Source: JAEMQF01 sp963775015 (lineage in GTDB: Bacteria > Pseudomonadota > Gammaproteobacteria > Burkholderiales > Burkholderiaceae_C). From it: a stretch of 64,000 nt of DNA. Numbering within the stretch: position 1 is the first letter of the stretch; each line of letters opens with the position of its first letter. The position numbers and the translations under genes were made by a program. Under the pieces are notes generated by a model. It saw only the letters and a list, made by a program, of their open reading frames with translations, was not told the DNA's origin and searched no databases. Positions 47,730 to 56,291 of the stretch are shown one piece after another. The stretch spans positions 124,001 through 188,000 of the forward strand of contig CAVZHI010000004.1 of assembly GCA_963775015.1 (NCBI GenBank), in the 5' to 3' direction.

Positions 47730-48830
47730 ATGGAAGTCCAGTTGAACGAAGAAGTGCTGCGCACCGCGGGTGCGCACGACGGGCCGATCGAAACCGACGC
47801 GCTCATCGTCGGCGCCGGGCCGGTCGGGCTGTTCCAAGTGTTTGAACTCGGCCTGCTCGAGATCAAGGCGCACATCATCGATTCGCTCGCCTACCCGGGC
47901 GGACAGTGCATCGAGCTCTACCCCGACAAGCCGATCTACGACATCCCCGCGGTGCCGATGTACACCGGCAAGGAGCTGACGCACAACCTGCTCCGGCAGA
48001 TCGAACCGTTCGGCGCGACTTTCCACCTGAACCAGGAGGTGAGCGTCGTGCAGAAGCAGGACGACGGGCGCTTTCACGTCGAGACGTCCAAAGGGACGCG
48101 TTTCCTGGCCCGGACGATTTTCATCGCCGGAGGTGTGGGCTCGTTCCAGCCGCGATTGCTCAAGGTCGACGGCCTGGACAAGTACACCGACACGCAACTT
48201 TTCTACCACGTGCGGAGTCCGGCGCAGTTCGCCGGCAAGAACCTCGTCATCGTCGGCGGTGGCGATTCGGCGCTCGATTGGGCACTCAATTTTGTGCAAG
48301 CCGGTCCGCACCAGGCCGAGAGCGTGATCCTGCTGCACCGGCGCGACGGCTTCAAGGCGGCACCCGCGAGCGCCGCGCGCATGCGCGAGTTGTGCGACGC
48401 GCTGGAGATGCAGTTCATCGTCGGCCAGGTCACCGGCATCGACGAAGCGGCCGGCCGCTTGAGCGGTATCAAGGTGACGGGCAGCGACGGCGTGACGCGC
48501 CTCGTGCCACTGGACATGCTGCTCGTGTTCTTTGGCCTGAGCCCCAAGCTCGGCCCGATCGCGCAGTGGGGCCTGAGCCTGGAGCGCAAGCAGGTCGTCG
48601 TCGATACCGAGAAGTTCGAGACCAGCACGCCGGGGATCTTCGCCGTCGGCGACGTGAACACCTATCCGGGAAAGAAGAAGCTCATCTTGTCCGGGTTTCA
48701 CGAGGCCGCGCTCGCTGCGTTCGGCGCCGCCCCGTACGTGTTTCCGGACAAGCGCATTCAGCTTCAGTACACGACGACGAGTCCGAAGCTGCACAAGGTA
48801 CTGGGTGTGGAGACACCGACCTTCGATTGA
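47730..48830 (+). CDS. ferredoxin-NADP+ reductase, thioredoxin-reductase-like type
   Basis: The 366-residue flavoprotein has an FAD-binding GAGPVGLFQ motif, a PGGQC segment, an NADPH-binding GGGDSALDWA motif and the C-terminal GIFAVGDV FAD contact. It lacks the CxxC redox pair of thioredoxin reductase, which identifies the TrxR-like FNR class. It probably reduces the FdxA encoded 25 bp upstream. Confidence 0.9.
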   Translation: MEVQLNEEVLRTAGAHDGPIETDALIVGAGPVGLFQVFELGLLEIKAHIIDSLAYPGGQCIELYPDKPIYDIPAVPMYTGKELTHNLLRQIEPFGATFHLNQEVSVVQKQDDGRFHVETSKGTRFLARTIFIAGGVGSFQPRLLKVDGLDKYTDTQLFYHVRSPAQFAGKNLVIVGGGDSALDWALNFVQAGPHQAESVILLHRRDGFKAAPASAARMRELCDALEMQFIVGQVTGIDEAAGRLSGIKVTGSDGVTRLVPLDMLLVFFGLSPKLGPIAQWGLSLERKQVVVDTEKFETSTPGIFAVGDVNTYPGKKKLILSGFHEAALAAFGAAPYVFPDKRIQLQYTTTSPKLHKVLGVETPTFD

Positions 48831-48851
48831 CCATCGCATCGTGCATGCAAC

Positions 48852-48871
48852 CGGGCCGCGAATGCGGCCCG
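48852..48871 (+). terminator. hairpin after the reductase gene
   Basis: A perfect 8-bp GC stem (CGGGCCGC/GCGGCCCG) with loop GAAT lies 21 bp after the stop. It has no T-run, so it is at best a weak intrinsic terminator. Confidence 0.5.
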
Positions 48872-48900
48872 TCTCAATTCACCGATAATCCAGCCGCGAC

Positions 48901-49005
48901 GCTTCAAGCGTCGCATCCGCTAGGGGTGTTGAGCCGTTCATCGACGGTTCGACTGAGAAAGTCCCTTTGAACCTGACTGAGGTAATCCTCGCGCAGGGAA
49001 GCTTG
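48901..49005 (+). promoter_or_regulatory. TPP (thiamine pyrophosphate) riboswitch
   Basis: All conserved THI-element segments are in order: GGGGTG (48923-48928), a variable stem (AGCCGT...ACGGTT), ACTGAGA (48952-48958), CCCTTTGAACCTGA (48963-48976) and GGTAATCCTCGCGCAGGGAA (48981-49000). CAAGC (48905-48909) can pair with GCTTG (49001-49005) as P1. It lies 68 nt ahead of the TonB receptor start. TPP binding would lower receptor expression, probably by hiding the ribosome-binding site, since no clear terminator follows. Confidence 0.93.
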
Positions 49006-49073
49006 TTCCGTAGCGCCGCGTTCTGCGGTGGATTCGATTCCAGCCGACCTGCCATCGACTCGTGGAGAACACG

Positions 49074-51216
49074 ATGGCAAAGCGTTGTTTGACAATTTCC
49101 GGCGGCGCACTTGTCGCGTGGGTCGCGGCTGTCGCGTGCGCGACGGCGCAGGCGCAATCCGAGGCGACGCAACTCGCTCCGGTGCTCGTGACCGGGCAGG
49201 CACCGCTCAGCCCCGGCCTGACGGGGTGGGGCGAGCTGCCGCTGGCGCGTCTGCCGCTGCAGGCCAGCGTCTTCGGTGCAGAGCAGATCAAGAACAGCGG
49301 AGCGCAGCGCCTGGCTGATCTGATTGCTTTCGACCCGGCTCTGGGTGACGCCTACAACGCCGAGGGCTACTGGGACTTCCTGACGGTGCGCGGCTTCGTT
49401 CTCGACAACCGCTTCAACTATCGGCGCGACGGGCTGCCCATCAACGCCGAGACGTCGATCGCGCTGGGCAACAAAGCGCGCATCGAGGTCTTGAAGGGCC
49501 TGAGCGGCATGCAAGCCGGCACCAGCGCGCCTGGGGGGTTGGTCAACTACGTCGTGAAGCGGCCGGGCGAGGCGCCCATCAGTTCTGCATCGCTCGAATG
49601 GCGCGAGCGCGCCAGCGTTGCCGCAGGTGTCGACCTGAGCCGGCGCTTCGGCGAAGCCGACGCGTTCGGCCTGCGCCTGAACGTTGACGCCGGCAAGGTG
49701 GAGCCCCAGGCCCGCTCGGCCCAAGGCGAACACCACCTGTTTGCCCTGGCGGCGGACTGGCGGCTGAGTTCGGCAACGCGAATCGAACTCGAAGGCGAAT
49801 CGAGCCGCCGCTCGCAACCCAGCGTTCCGGGCTTCAGCATGCTCGGCAACAACGTGCCCGACGCGCGCAGCATCGACCCGCGAATCAACCTCAACAACCA
49901 GGCGTGGACGCAGCCGGTCGTGCTGGAAGGCCACACCGCGTCGCTGCGCATCACGCAGCGCCTCGCGGCCGACTGGAGCCTCGTCGCGCACGGCATGACG
50001 CAGCGCCTGCGCAGCGACGATCGCATCGCATTCCCGTTCGGCTGCACCGACCCGAACCCGCCACCGAACGGAACCTACTACGCGGACCGCTATTGCCCGA
50101 ACGGCGACTTCGACCTCTACGAATTCCGCAGTGACAACGAACGGCGCCGCACCGATGCGCTGGATGTTGCCGTCTCCGGCAAGTTCGCCACCGGAGCTGT
50201 GCGCCACCAGGTGCACGCAGGGCTGCTGCGCTCGATCTACCGCGCGCGCTTCGGCCGGCAAGTCTTCGACTTCGCCGGCACCGGCAACATCACGGGAACG
50301 GCGCCAGTCGCGCCGTCGCTCGGAACGCTCAGCGAGAACACGAACCGCGACGAACGCTCGGGAGAGCTGTACCTGCGCGATGCGCTGAGCGTTGACGACA
50401 AGTCGACACTCTGGCTCGGCCTGCGCCGCACGCATCTGACCCGAAGCAGCGCGCGCACCGACGGCAACGAGGCCACCGACTACGCGCAAACCCTTCACGT
50501 TCCCTTTGTCGCGGCGAGCCATCAGTTGACCGGCACGCAGATGATTTACGCGAGTTGGGGTCAAGGCGTCGAATCGGAAGTCGTACCGAACCTGCCGATC
50601 TACACGAATCGCGGCGTCGCGCTGCCCGCCATGAAGAGCCGCCAGATCGAAGCCGGAGTGAAGGGGACCAACGAGAGTTTCGAGTGGAGCGCTTCCGCGT
50701 TTGACATCGTGCGGCCCATGGCCATCGATGTCGGCACCATCCGAGTCGTCGACGGCAAGGTAAGGCACCGCGGCTTCGAGTTGACCGGCGCAGCGCACCT
50801 CGCCGCTTGGACGCTGCGCGGCGGCACCCAGTGGCTGCGCGCCAGGCGCGAAGACAGTCAGCAACCCGCATCGAACGGCCTGCAGCCGACGAACGTGCCG
50901 GCGTTCACGCTCAAGGGCCAGGTTGCCTACGCCGTGGCCGACGTTGCCCGGCCTGAACCTGCAAGCCGACGCGGTGCGCGAAGGCCCACGCATGGTCCTG
51001 CCGGACAACAGCGCGTCCATCCCCGGTTACACCCGCTTCGACGCGACGCTGCGCTACGACATCAAGCTGGGCGAAGCGCGCTGGACGTGGCGCGCGGGCG
51101 TGGAAAACCTCACCGACAAACGCGCCTGGAAAGAGTCGCCGACCCAGTTCAGCCACGTCTATTTGTTCCCACTCGCGCCGCGCACCTGGCGCGTCTCGCT
51201 GCAAGCCGATCTTTGA
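49074..51216 (+). pseudogene. TonB-dependent receptor, thiamine-regulated, frameshifted
   Basis: The protein has a signal peptide ending ATAQAQ, a plug domain (GAQRLADLIAFDPALGD, DGLPIN) and beta-barrel strands of the siderophore-receptor family. The start at 49074 has GGAG upstream. Near 50935-50937 the frame is lost: removing one G from GTGG restores AYAVPTLPGLNLQAD and the barrel end through RVSLQADL at 51216. As written, the frame runs on into tRNA-Asn. It may be a real mutation or a base-calling error. The TPP riboswitch upstream indicates that the ligand is thiamine or a precursor, as known for other THI-controlled outer-membrane receptors, not iron. Confidence 0.88.
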
Positions 51217-51232
51217 GACGTGAAGCGCTGGC

Positions 51233-51238
51233 TATAAT
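51233..51238 (+). promoter_or_regulatory. -10 box of tRNA-Asn
   Basis: A consensus TATAAT lies 9 bp ahead of the mature tRNA 5' end. The -35 region overlaps the receptor stop codon and is weak (TTGAGA at short spacing). Confidence 0.6.
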
Positions 51239-51247
51239 TCTCGGCTG

Positions 51248-51323
51248 TTCCTCGATAGCTCAGTTGGTAGAGCGCCGGACTGTTAATCCGTAGGTCCCTG
51301 GTTCGAGCCCAGGTCGGGGAGCC
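51248..51323 (+). tRNA. tRNA-Asn (GTT)
   Basis: The 76-nt gene folds as a cloverleaf: acceptor TCCTCGA pairs with TCGGGGA, the anticodon loop CTGTTAA contains GTT, the T arm has GGTTCGAGCCC, and the CCA end is encoded. tRNA-Asn 3' ends are frequent integration sites, and accessory DNA begins immediately after it here. Confidence 0.97.
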
Positions 51324-51331
51324 ATATAAAA

Positions 51332-51366
51332 CAACAGGTTAGCGACGCAAGTCGCTAACCTGTTTG
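51332..51366 (+). terminator. perfect hairpin after tRNA-Asn
   Basis: A 14-bp perfect stem (AACAGGTTAGCGAC/GTCGCTAACCTGTT) with a GCAA tetraloop, followed by TTGT, starts 9 bp after the CCA end. It is probably the tRNA terminator. The preceding A-rich tract makes it usable in the opposite direction as well. Confidence 0.8.
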
Positions 51367-51522
51367 TCTATGGTGTGACGGATTTGTGCCGTGATTTTCG
51401 GCGGGATCGGATTTTCCTCGGGGGGAAGGCGGCCATGCCGATCAGTCCGCCGTGCCACGGCTGCCGTGCGGCTCAGCGAGATACTTGCCCTATCCTCGCT
51501 CAAACATCGCAACACGCTGGCC

Positions 51523-51873
51523 ATGCCCGACTCCCTCCGCGACCTTGCACAGCAGCTCGACAGGTTCGCTAGGGACCGGGACTGGCAGCAGTTCCATTCC
51601 CCGAAGAACCTCGCCTCGGCGCTTGTGGTTGAAGCCGGAGAGTTGCTGGAACACTTCCAGTGGCTGACAGAAGCGCAGAGCCGCGCGCTCACACCCGAGA
51701 AGCGCGACGCCGTGGGTGCCGAGGTGGCGGACGTGCTGCTGTACTTGATCCAGCTGACCAGTGCGCTGGGCATCGACCCCATCGTGGCGGCGCAGGCCAA
51801 GCTTCAGCTCAACGAGCTGAAGTACCCGGTCGATTTGGCGCGCGGCACCAGCAAGAAGTACGACGAACTGTGA
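51523..51873 (+). CDS. MazG-like nucleotide pyrophosphohydrolase
   Basis: The 116-residue all-helical protein matches the short iMazG/RS21-C6 group: metal-binding pattern E37-x2-E40 (VVEAGELLEHFQW) and E67-x2-D70 (GAEVADVLLYL). These enzymes hydrolyse (d)NTPs to monophosphates and pyrophosphate; modified-nucleotide cleansing or defence roles are proposed. The ATG at 51523 starts the conserved fold; an upstream in-frame ATG adds 44 unconserved residues. The helicase gene follows 13 bp later, so the two probably act together. Confidence 0.88.
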   Translation: MPDSLRDLAQQLDRFARDRDWQQFHSPKNLASALVVEAGELLEHFQWLTEAQSRALTPEKRDAVGAEVADVLLYLIQLTSALGIDPIVAAQAKLQLNELKYPVDLARGTSKKYDEL

Positions 51874-51886
51874 GCGCCCAACCACG

Positions 51887-54328
51887 GTGATCATCTACCA
51901 AGCCAGCAAGAGCCAATTCCTGCATCACGCGCTGCGCGACGACATCGAAGACGTCGTGTCGCGTCACTACCGCAGCGCGACGGGCCACAGCGTCGGCCCG
52001 TCCGAGATGCAGTCCTGGAAGCACTCGCTGCTGGAGATGGCCAAGGTGCTGGGGGACGAGGAGATTCCCGAGGACGCTGGCGTGGCCATCGAATACCAGC
52101 TGCCACAAACCTCCAAGCGCATCGACTTCGTGATCACCGGCGAGGACGCCTCCGCACGAACGAAGGTCATGATCATCGAGCTCAAGCAGTGGTCGGAATC
52201 CCGCCGCAGCGACAAGGACGCCATCGTGTGGGCGCGCCGCGGCGGCCGCGCCGGTGAACGCGAGGGCACGCACCCGTCATACCAGGCCTGGTCCTACGCG
52301 GCCTACCTGCAGGACTTCAACACCGCTGTGCAAGACGGCGGCATGACGCTGCAGCCCTGCGCCTATTTGCACAACCACCCGCGCGACGGCGAGATCGATC
52401 ACCCGCACTACCGCGCGCACCTCGAACGCGCACCGTTGTTCCTGGCACGTGAGCGCGCGAAGCTGCAGGCTTTCATCCGCGAACACGTGCGCCACGGCGA
52501 CCGCAAGGGTGCGTTGTACGCGATCGAGAACGGGCGCATCCGCCCGTCGAAGATGTTGATCGACAGCGTGGCTGGCCTGCTCCAGGGCAAGCCCGAGTTC
52601 GTGTTGATCGACGACCAGAAGGTAGCGCACGAGACCATACTGGAAGCCGACGCGCGCGCAGGACAGAAGAAGCAGGTCGTCATCGTGCAAGGCGGGCCAG
52701 GGACGGGCAAGTCGGTAATCGCCATCAACCTGCTCGGCGCACTCATTGCACGCAAGCGCAACGTGCGCTACGTGTCCAAGAACGCAGCGCCGCGGGCCGT
52801 CTACGAGGCCAAGCTGACCGGTACATTCACCAAGACGCGCATCAGCAACCTGTTCAGCGGCTCGGGCGCGTTCGTGAACGATGAGGCCGACAGCTACGAC
52901 ACCTTGATAGTCGATGAGGCACACCGCCTCAACGAGAAGAGCGGGCTGTACCGCAACCTGGGAGACAACCAGGTGAAGGAACTCATCCGGTCGGCGCGCT
53001 GCACCGTATTCTTCGTCGACGATGACCAGCGGGTCACGCTGCTCGACATCGGCCACACGGAAGAACTTCGGCGCCACGCGCGCGAGCTCGGCGCCGAAGT
53101 CACCGAGTTGGAGCTCTCCTCGCAGTTCAGGTGCAATGGCTCGGACGGCTACCTAGCGTGGCTGGACAACACGCTGGACATCCGCGGGACCGCGAACCCG
53201 ACCCTGGACGGCACCGAGTTCGACTTCCGTGTCTTCGACAACCCAGCCGATCTGCACGCGCTGGTCGCGCTGAAGAACCGCGCCAATAACCGCTCACGCG
53301 TCGTCGCGGGCTATTGCTGGAAGTGGCCGAGCAAGAAGGACGCGCAAGCCTGGGACATTGAAATGCCCCAGTTTGACTATCGCCGCCGCTGGAACCTGGA
53401 CAAGGACGGCAGCCTGTGGATCGTGACGCCGGGGTCGGTGGAACAAGTGGGCTGCATCCACACGTGCCAGGGCCTGGAGCTGGATTACGTGGGCGTCATC
53501 ATTGGCCCGGACCTCGCCTACCGCGACGGGCACATCGTGACGGATGCGACGAAGCGCGCGTCGTCGGACCAGTCGGTCAAGGGCCTGAAGTCCATGCTGA
53601 AGGCAGAGCCAGCCAGCTCACTTGCCTTGGCGGATGCCATCGTCAAGAACACCTATCGGACCCTGATGACCCGAGGCATGAAGGGATGCTACGTGTACTG
53701 CACCGATGCACCGCTGGCGGCCTACATTCGGTCGCGGTTGCGCGCGGGGTCTGCGATCACCGCTGCCGATGACGTGGAAGCCGACGCTGCTGCGGCGGCC
53801 CGTACGCCGTCGAATGTCGTGCCGTTGCGGCGGGTTTCGAAGGAAGAACGAGATGCTGGAGTGGTGGCCGCACCGGTCATCGACCTGCGATTCGCCGCCG
53901 GCGCCTTCTCGGACGCGCAGGCACTGGAGGACGGCGCGGAAGATTGGGTGGCACTGCCCGATTGGGTGCGTACGCAGCCGGGATTGTTCGTGGCCCAGGT
54001 GGTGGGCGAGTCGATGAACCGCCGAATCCCGAACGGGTCGTGGTGCCTGTTCCGCGCAAACCCGGCCGGGACGCGCGAGGGCAAAGTGGTTGTGGTCCAG
54101 CATCGCAGCATCGCAGACCCCGAGACCGGCGGGCGGTACACCGTCAAACTCTATGCGAGCGAGAAGGTGCCCGCAGAGGATGGTGGCTGGAGGCACGATC
54201 GAATCACGTTGCGGCCCGACTCGGATCGGCCCCAGTTCGAGCCGATTGTGATCAACTTGGACGACAGCGACGATGGCTTCTCCGTCGTGGCCGAGATGCT
54301 TTTTGTCTTGTCCTCTATAAGCCACTGA
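51887..54328 (+). CDS. nuclease-DUF2075 helicase-S24 peptidase fusion
   Basis: The 813-residue protein joins three modules. Residues 1-110 hold a PD-(D/E)xK-like set, E69, D80, E98 and K100 (YQLPQTSKRIDF, IIELKQW). Residues about 255-620 form a DUF2075/Schlafen-type helicase with Walker A GGPGTGKS (269-276) and Walker B DEAH near 342. Residues about 665-813 form a LexA/UmuD-type S24 domain with Ser709 (GESM) and Lys754 (YTVKLY). An Ala671-Gly672 pair lies 37 residues before the serine, close to the spacing of the self-cleavage site in LexA and UmuD. A defence role with damage-induced self-cleavage is inferred. The start is a GTG at 51887, 13 bp after the mazG-like stop. Confidence 0.85.
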   Translation: MIIYQASKSQFLHHALRDDIEDVVSRHYRSATGHSVGPSEMQSWKHSLLEMAKVLGDEEIPEDAGVAIEYQLPQTSKRIDFVITGEDASARTKVMIIELKQWSESRRSDKDAIVWARRGGRAGEREGTHPSYQAWSYAAYLQDFNTAVQDGGMTLQPCAYLHNHPRDGEIDHPHYRAHLERAPLFLARERAKLQAFIREHVRHGDRKGALYAIENGRIRPSKMLIDSVAGLLQGKPEFVLIDDQKVAHETILEADARAGQKKQVVIVQGGPGTGKSVIAINLLGALIARKRNVRYVSKNAAPRAVYEAKLTGTFTKTRISNLFSGSGAFVNDEADSYDTLIVDEAHRLNEKSGLYRNLGDNQVKELIRSARCTVFFVDDDQRVTLLDIGHTEELRRHARELGAEVTELELSSQFRCNGSDGYLAWLDNTLDIRGTANPTLDGTEFDFRVFDNPADLHALVALKNRANNRSRVVAGYCWKWPSKKDAQAWDIEMPQFDYRRRWNLDKDGSLWIVTPGSVEQVGCIHTCQGLELDYVGVIIGPDLAYRDGHIVTDATKRASSDQSVKGLKSMLKAEPASSLALADAIVKNTYRTLMTRGMKGCYVYCTDAPLAAYIRSRLRAGSAITAADDVEADAAAAARTPSNVVPLRRVSKEERDAGVVAAPVIDLRFAAGAFSDAQALEDGAEDWVALPDWVRTQPGLFVAQVVGESMNRRIPNGSWCLFRANPAGTREGKVVVVQHRSIADPETGGRYTVKLYASEKVPAEDGGWRHDRITLRPDSDRPQFEPIVINLDDSDDGFSVVAEMLFVLSSISH

Positions 54329-54721
54329 GGTCAGCGCGTCGGGTAGACGTGCCAGGCTCCGCAGCAATTGACCTTGCGCAGTGCTCGTGAAAGTCTTGAG
54401 ACACCCTCACCCTGCACAGTGCCTCCCTGGACGTCTCTTGCTGTAGCGCCCGTGCGGGCCGAGTCACTTACGGCGCATCGCCATGGCAGCGTCGTACTCG
54501 GCCTTCAGGTCAATTCCCGTCTCCATGTCCGGGTCCATAGCCTTCATGCCCGCGTACATGATGGACACGAGGTGCATGCCTGAGAACTTGCCCGGCAGTG
54601 TGTTCAAGGTGCCATGTCTTGTTCTCTCCCTTGCTCAGGGGAGCTTGTACCAGCCATTCTGAGTTGGCCGCCCGAGGACACGCCTGTGCGGCACGATGTC
54701 GTTCACGCTGCGTCAATGAAC
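54329..54721. other. intergenic stretch with one gene fragment
   Basis: This 393-bp stretch between the fusion gene and the leftward unknown genes has no full-length gene. It holds the short leftward fragment at 54464-54577. Nothing else recognisable is seen. Confidence 0.6.
54464..54577 (-). pseudogene. C-terminal fragment of an unknown protein
   Basis: From an ATG at 54577 the frame encodes 37 residues rich in Met and Asp (MHLVSIMYAGMKAMDPDM, then an acidic/basic tail ending RRK). The same frame extends about 20 residues further upstream without a start codon. The protein-like composition suggests the remnant of a gene whose 5' part was lost. I do not recognise the family. Confidence 0.35.
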
Positions 54722-55036
54722 TTACCTCAGGCCCTGCCGCTCAATCTGTTCAAAGAGATCGACAAGCAGGATCGTCGTCGAGATTTCAGTGAGGCCATAC
54801 CGGCTGCAGATGACCGGCACAACCCACGCGTCCCACGCCGAGTAGAGCGCTTTCAAGCTCTGGGTTGCGTCAGCGATGTCCTCGGGCAGGCCGCAACTGG
54901 CGAAGTCGCTGAGACGGCTTTCGTCGGTGACGATGCACTCTCCGTAGTCCATGCCGAGAACAGCGAGAAAGAACTCAACCGCCGTGCACTCGAAGTCATC
55001 GATGCGCTCCTGCGCGGCGAACACCACCTTCTTCAT
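54722..55036 (-). CDS. unknown 104-residue acidic protein
   Basis: I do not recognise this protein. From the ATG at 55036 it encodes a compact acidic sequence with two Cys-containing segments (DDFECTAVEFF, SDFASCGLPEDI) and an amphipathic C-terminus (TTILLVDLFEQIERQ). It starts 10 bp after the stop of the 316-residue gene, so the two are probably one operon. The small size and acidity would suit an immunity or antitoxin partner, but that is speculation. Confidence 0.6.
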   Translation of the reverse strand: MKKVVFAAQERIDDFECTAVEFFLAVLGMDYGECIVTDESRLSDFASCGLPEDIADATQSLKALYSAWDAWVVPVICSRYGLTEISTTILLVDLFEQIERQGLR

Positions 55037-55046
55037 GGCGAAGAGG

Positions 55047-55997
55047 TCAGCGCCCGGCGGCCCGGAAGGCCTTGCGGAACTCGCGACCGGAACGATTGCG
55101 AAACTGCGGCTTGACCACGACGGCGCCCTCGAAGACCCGCTCCAGCCACGCGGACGCGTTCTGGTCGTCTTCGATGTCGCGGATCGCTGCCGCGATCTCA
55201 CGAGTCGAACGACCGCCGAGCTCTTCGAAGAGCGCGTCGCATCCGGGCTTGTACAGAGGCTCGAAAACGTCGTCAGCGGACACGAAGTCGACCGTCCCGG
55301 CATCGACCTCGGCAACCTGGCGCTTGAGGTCTTCCGACACCTCCAACTGCTCTTGCGGCCCACCATGAAATGACAGTTCCCACACCAGGCCGTGGATGAC
55401 CTGGCCCAGCGTCACGTCGGCGCATCTGGCGCGCCGGATCTCGCTCATGTAGGCCTTGGCCGTGGCGTCTTCCTCGGTGATCCGAACCGCGTCCTTCACC
55501 CTGACCGGCAACGACAGCAGTTCGCGCAGCGGCGTCAGCGAGACCGACCACTCGATGCGTTCGCCCTTCTTCCTTCGTTCTTCCGGCAGGTCTTCCGCCA
55601 GTTCGTGGCCGATGCCGTGCAGCTGCAGGCGCTGCATGCCGGAGTACTCGTTCATGCTCGTGTCCAGCCCCCATTGCTGATACAGCTCGAGGAACTCGAT
55701 GCCTTCATACGAAGCGCGCGCACGGGCCGGTGGTTCAACGGCACCCTTGCGCGCCTCCGCGCAGAGTTCCTCGGCGAAGTCCCGGCGGTAGAACTTCTGC
55801 AGCAGCGGGCTGGCCTCCATCAGCCGAAAGATGTCGGCCAACGTGGTCGCGGCGTGGACGGTGATGAGCTCGAACAAAAGCTCGTGGGCGCGGCCGGTGA
55901 CGTCGACCTCGTTCAGTCGGCAGTCTGTGTCGTCGGGCTCCGGTCGAAAGGCTCGCATGACCAGTTGGGGGCCTGGGCGCAGGATCAGGTGCTGCAT
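55047..55997 (-). CDS. unknown 316-residue protein
   Basis: I do not recognise the family. The sequence is charged and helical, with no signal peptide, membrane segment or clear catalytic motif. It ends in a basic stretch (RNRSGREFRKAFRAAGR). The ATG at 55997 is chosen because the upstream extension to 56129 overlaps the end of the PIN gene remnant and has poor codon character. It is followed at 10 bp by the 104-residue gene and lies 103 bp downstream of the IS-disrupted MazG-PIN gene, in the same direction. Confidence 0.6.
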   Translation of the reverse strand: MQHLILRPGPQLVMRAFRPEPDDTDCRLNEVDVTGRAHELLFELITVHAATTLADIFRLMEASPLLQKFYRRDFAEELCAEARKGAVEPPARARASYEGIEFLELYQQWGLDTSMNEYSGMQRLQLHGIGHELAEDLPEERRKKGERIEWSVSLTPLRELLSLPVRVKDAVRITEEDATAKAYMSEIRRARCADVTLGQVIHGLVWELSFHGGPQEQLEVSEDLKRQVAEVDAGTVDFVSADDVFEPLYKPGCDALFEELGGRSTREIAAAIRDIEDDQNASAWLERVFEGAVVVKPQFRNRSGREFRKAFRAAGR

Positions 55998-56100
55998 CGT
56001 GATGGCATTTTCGCAGTCGCATGCGGGATTGAGCAGTTCAATGCAGTTCGATCGCTGACCAAGGAGACGAGCCGAACCATGCCAAGCCAAACGTCGCCTG

Positions 56101-56291
56101 CTATGCCGACTGGAACGCATACTGAACACTGCCGTTCGAGTCGATCCACCTTGCCGCTGGCGAGCAACTGCGCCAGCACAGAGTGCACAGCTTGCTCGTC
56201 GGCGGACTGACCCAGCAGCGACTTGATGGCAGCCACCAGCTTCGCACGCTTGGTTGGCTTGCTGGTGGTCTTCCTGAGGCTAGCTAGCTAA
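56101..56291 (-). pseudogene. detached C-terminal module of the MazG-PIN protein
   Basis: Next to the IS5-family element the leftward frame reads LRKTTSKPTKRAKLVAAIKS, then a helical segment with LLGQSADEQAVHSVLAQLL and SGKV. Deleting one base near 56149 continues it as IDSNGSVQYAFQSA and a stop at 56101-56103. This looks like a small winged-helix tail. It lies in the same frame as the MazG-PIN gene across the insertion, though an in-frame TAG sits at the junction. The single-base shift and the TAG show decay, or sequencing error at the shift. Confidence 0.6.

Noticed and set aside
51217..51293. Receptor reading frame continuing into tRNA-Asn
   Set aside because: The extension is out of the receptor's true frame after the shift near 50936; the correct barrel end and stop are at 51216.
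51324..51522. LexA box ahead of the MazG and helicase-peptidase genes
   Set aside because: The hairpin at 51332-51363 contains ACAG and CTGT, but in the wrong order and spacing for CTGT-N8-ACAG; no LexA site is claimed.
56281..56290. TAGCTAGCTA as a target or recombination site
   Set aside because: It is a short TAGC tandem beside the IS left end; the TAA repeat and inverted repeats already define the insertion, and the tandem may only be local slippage.
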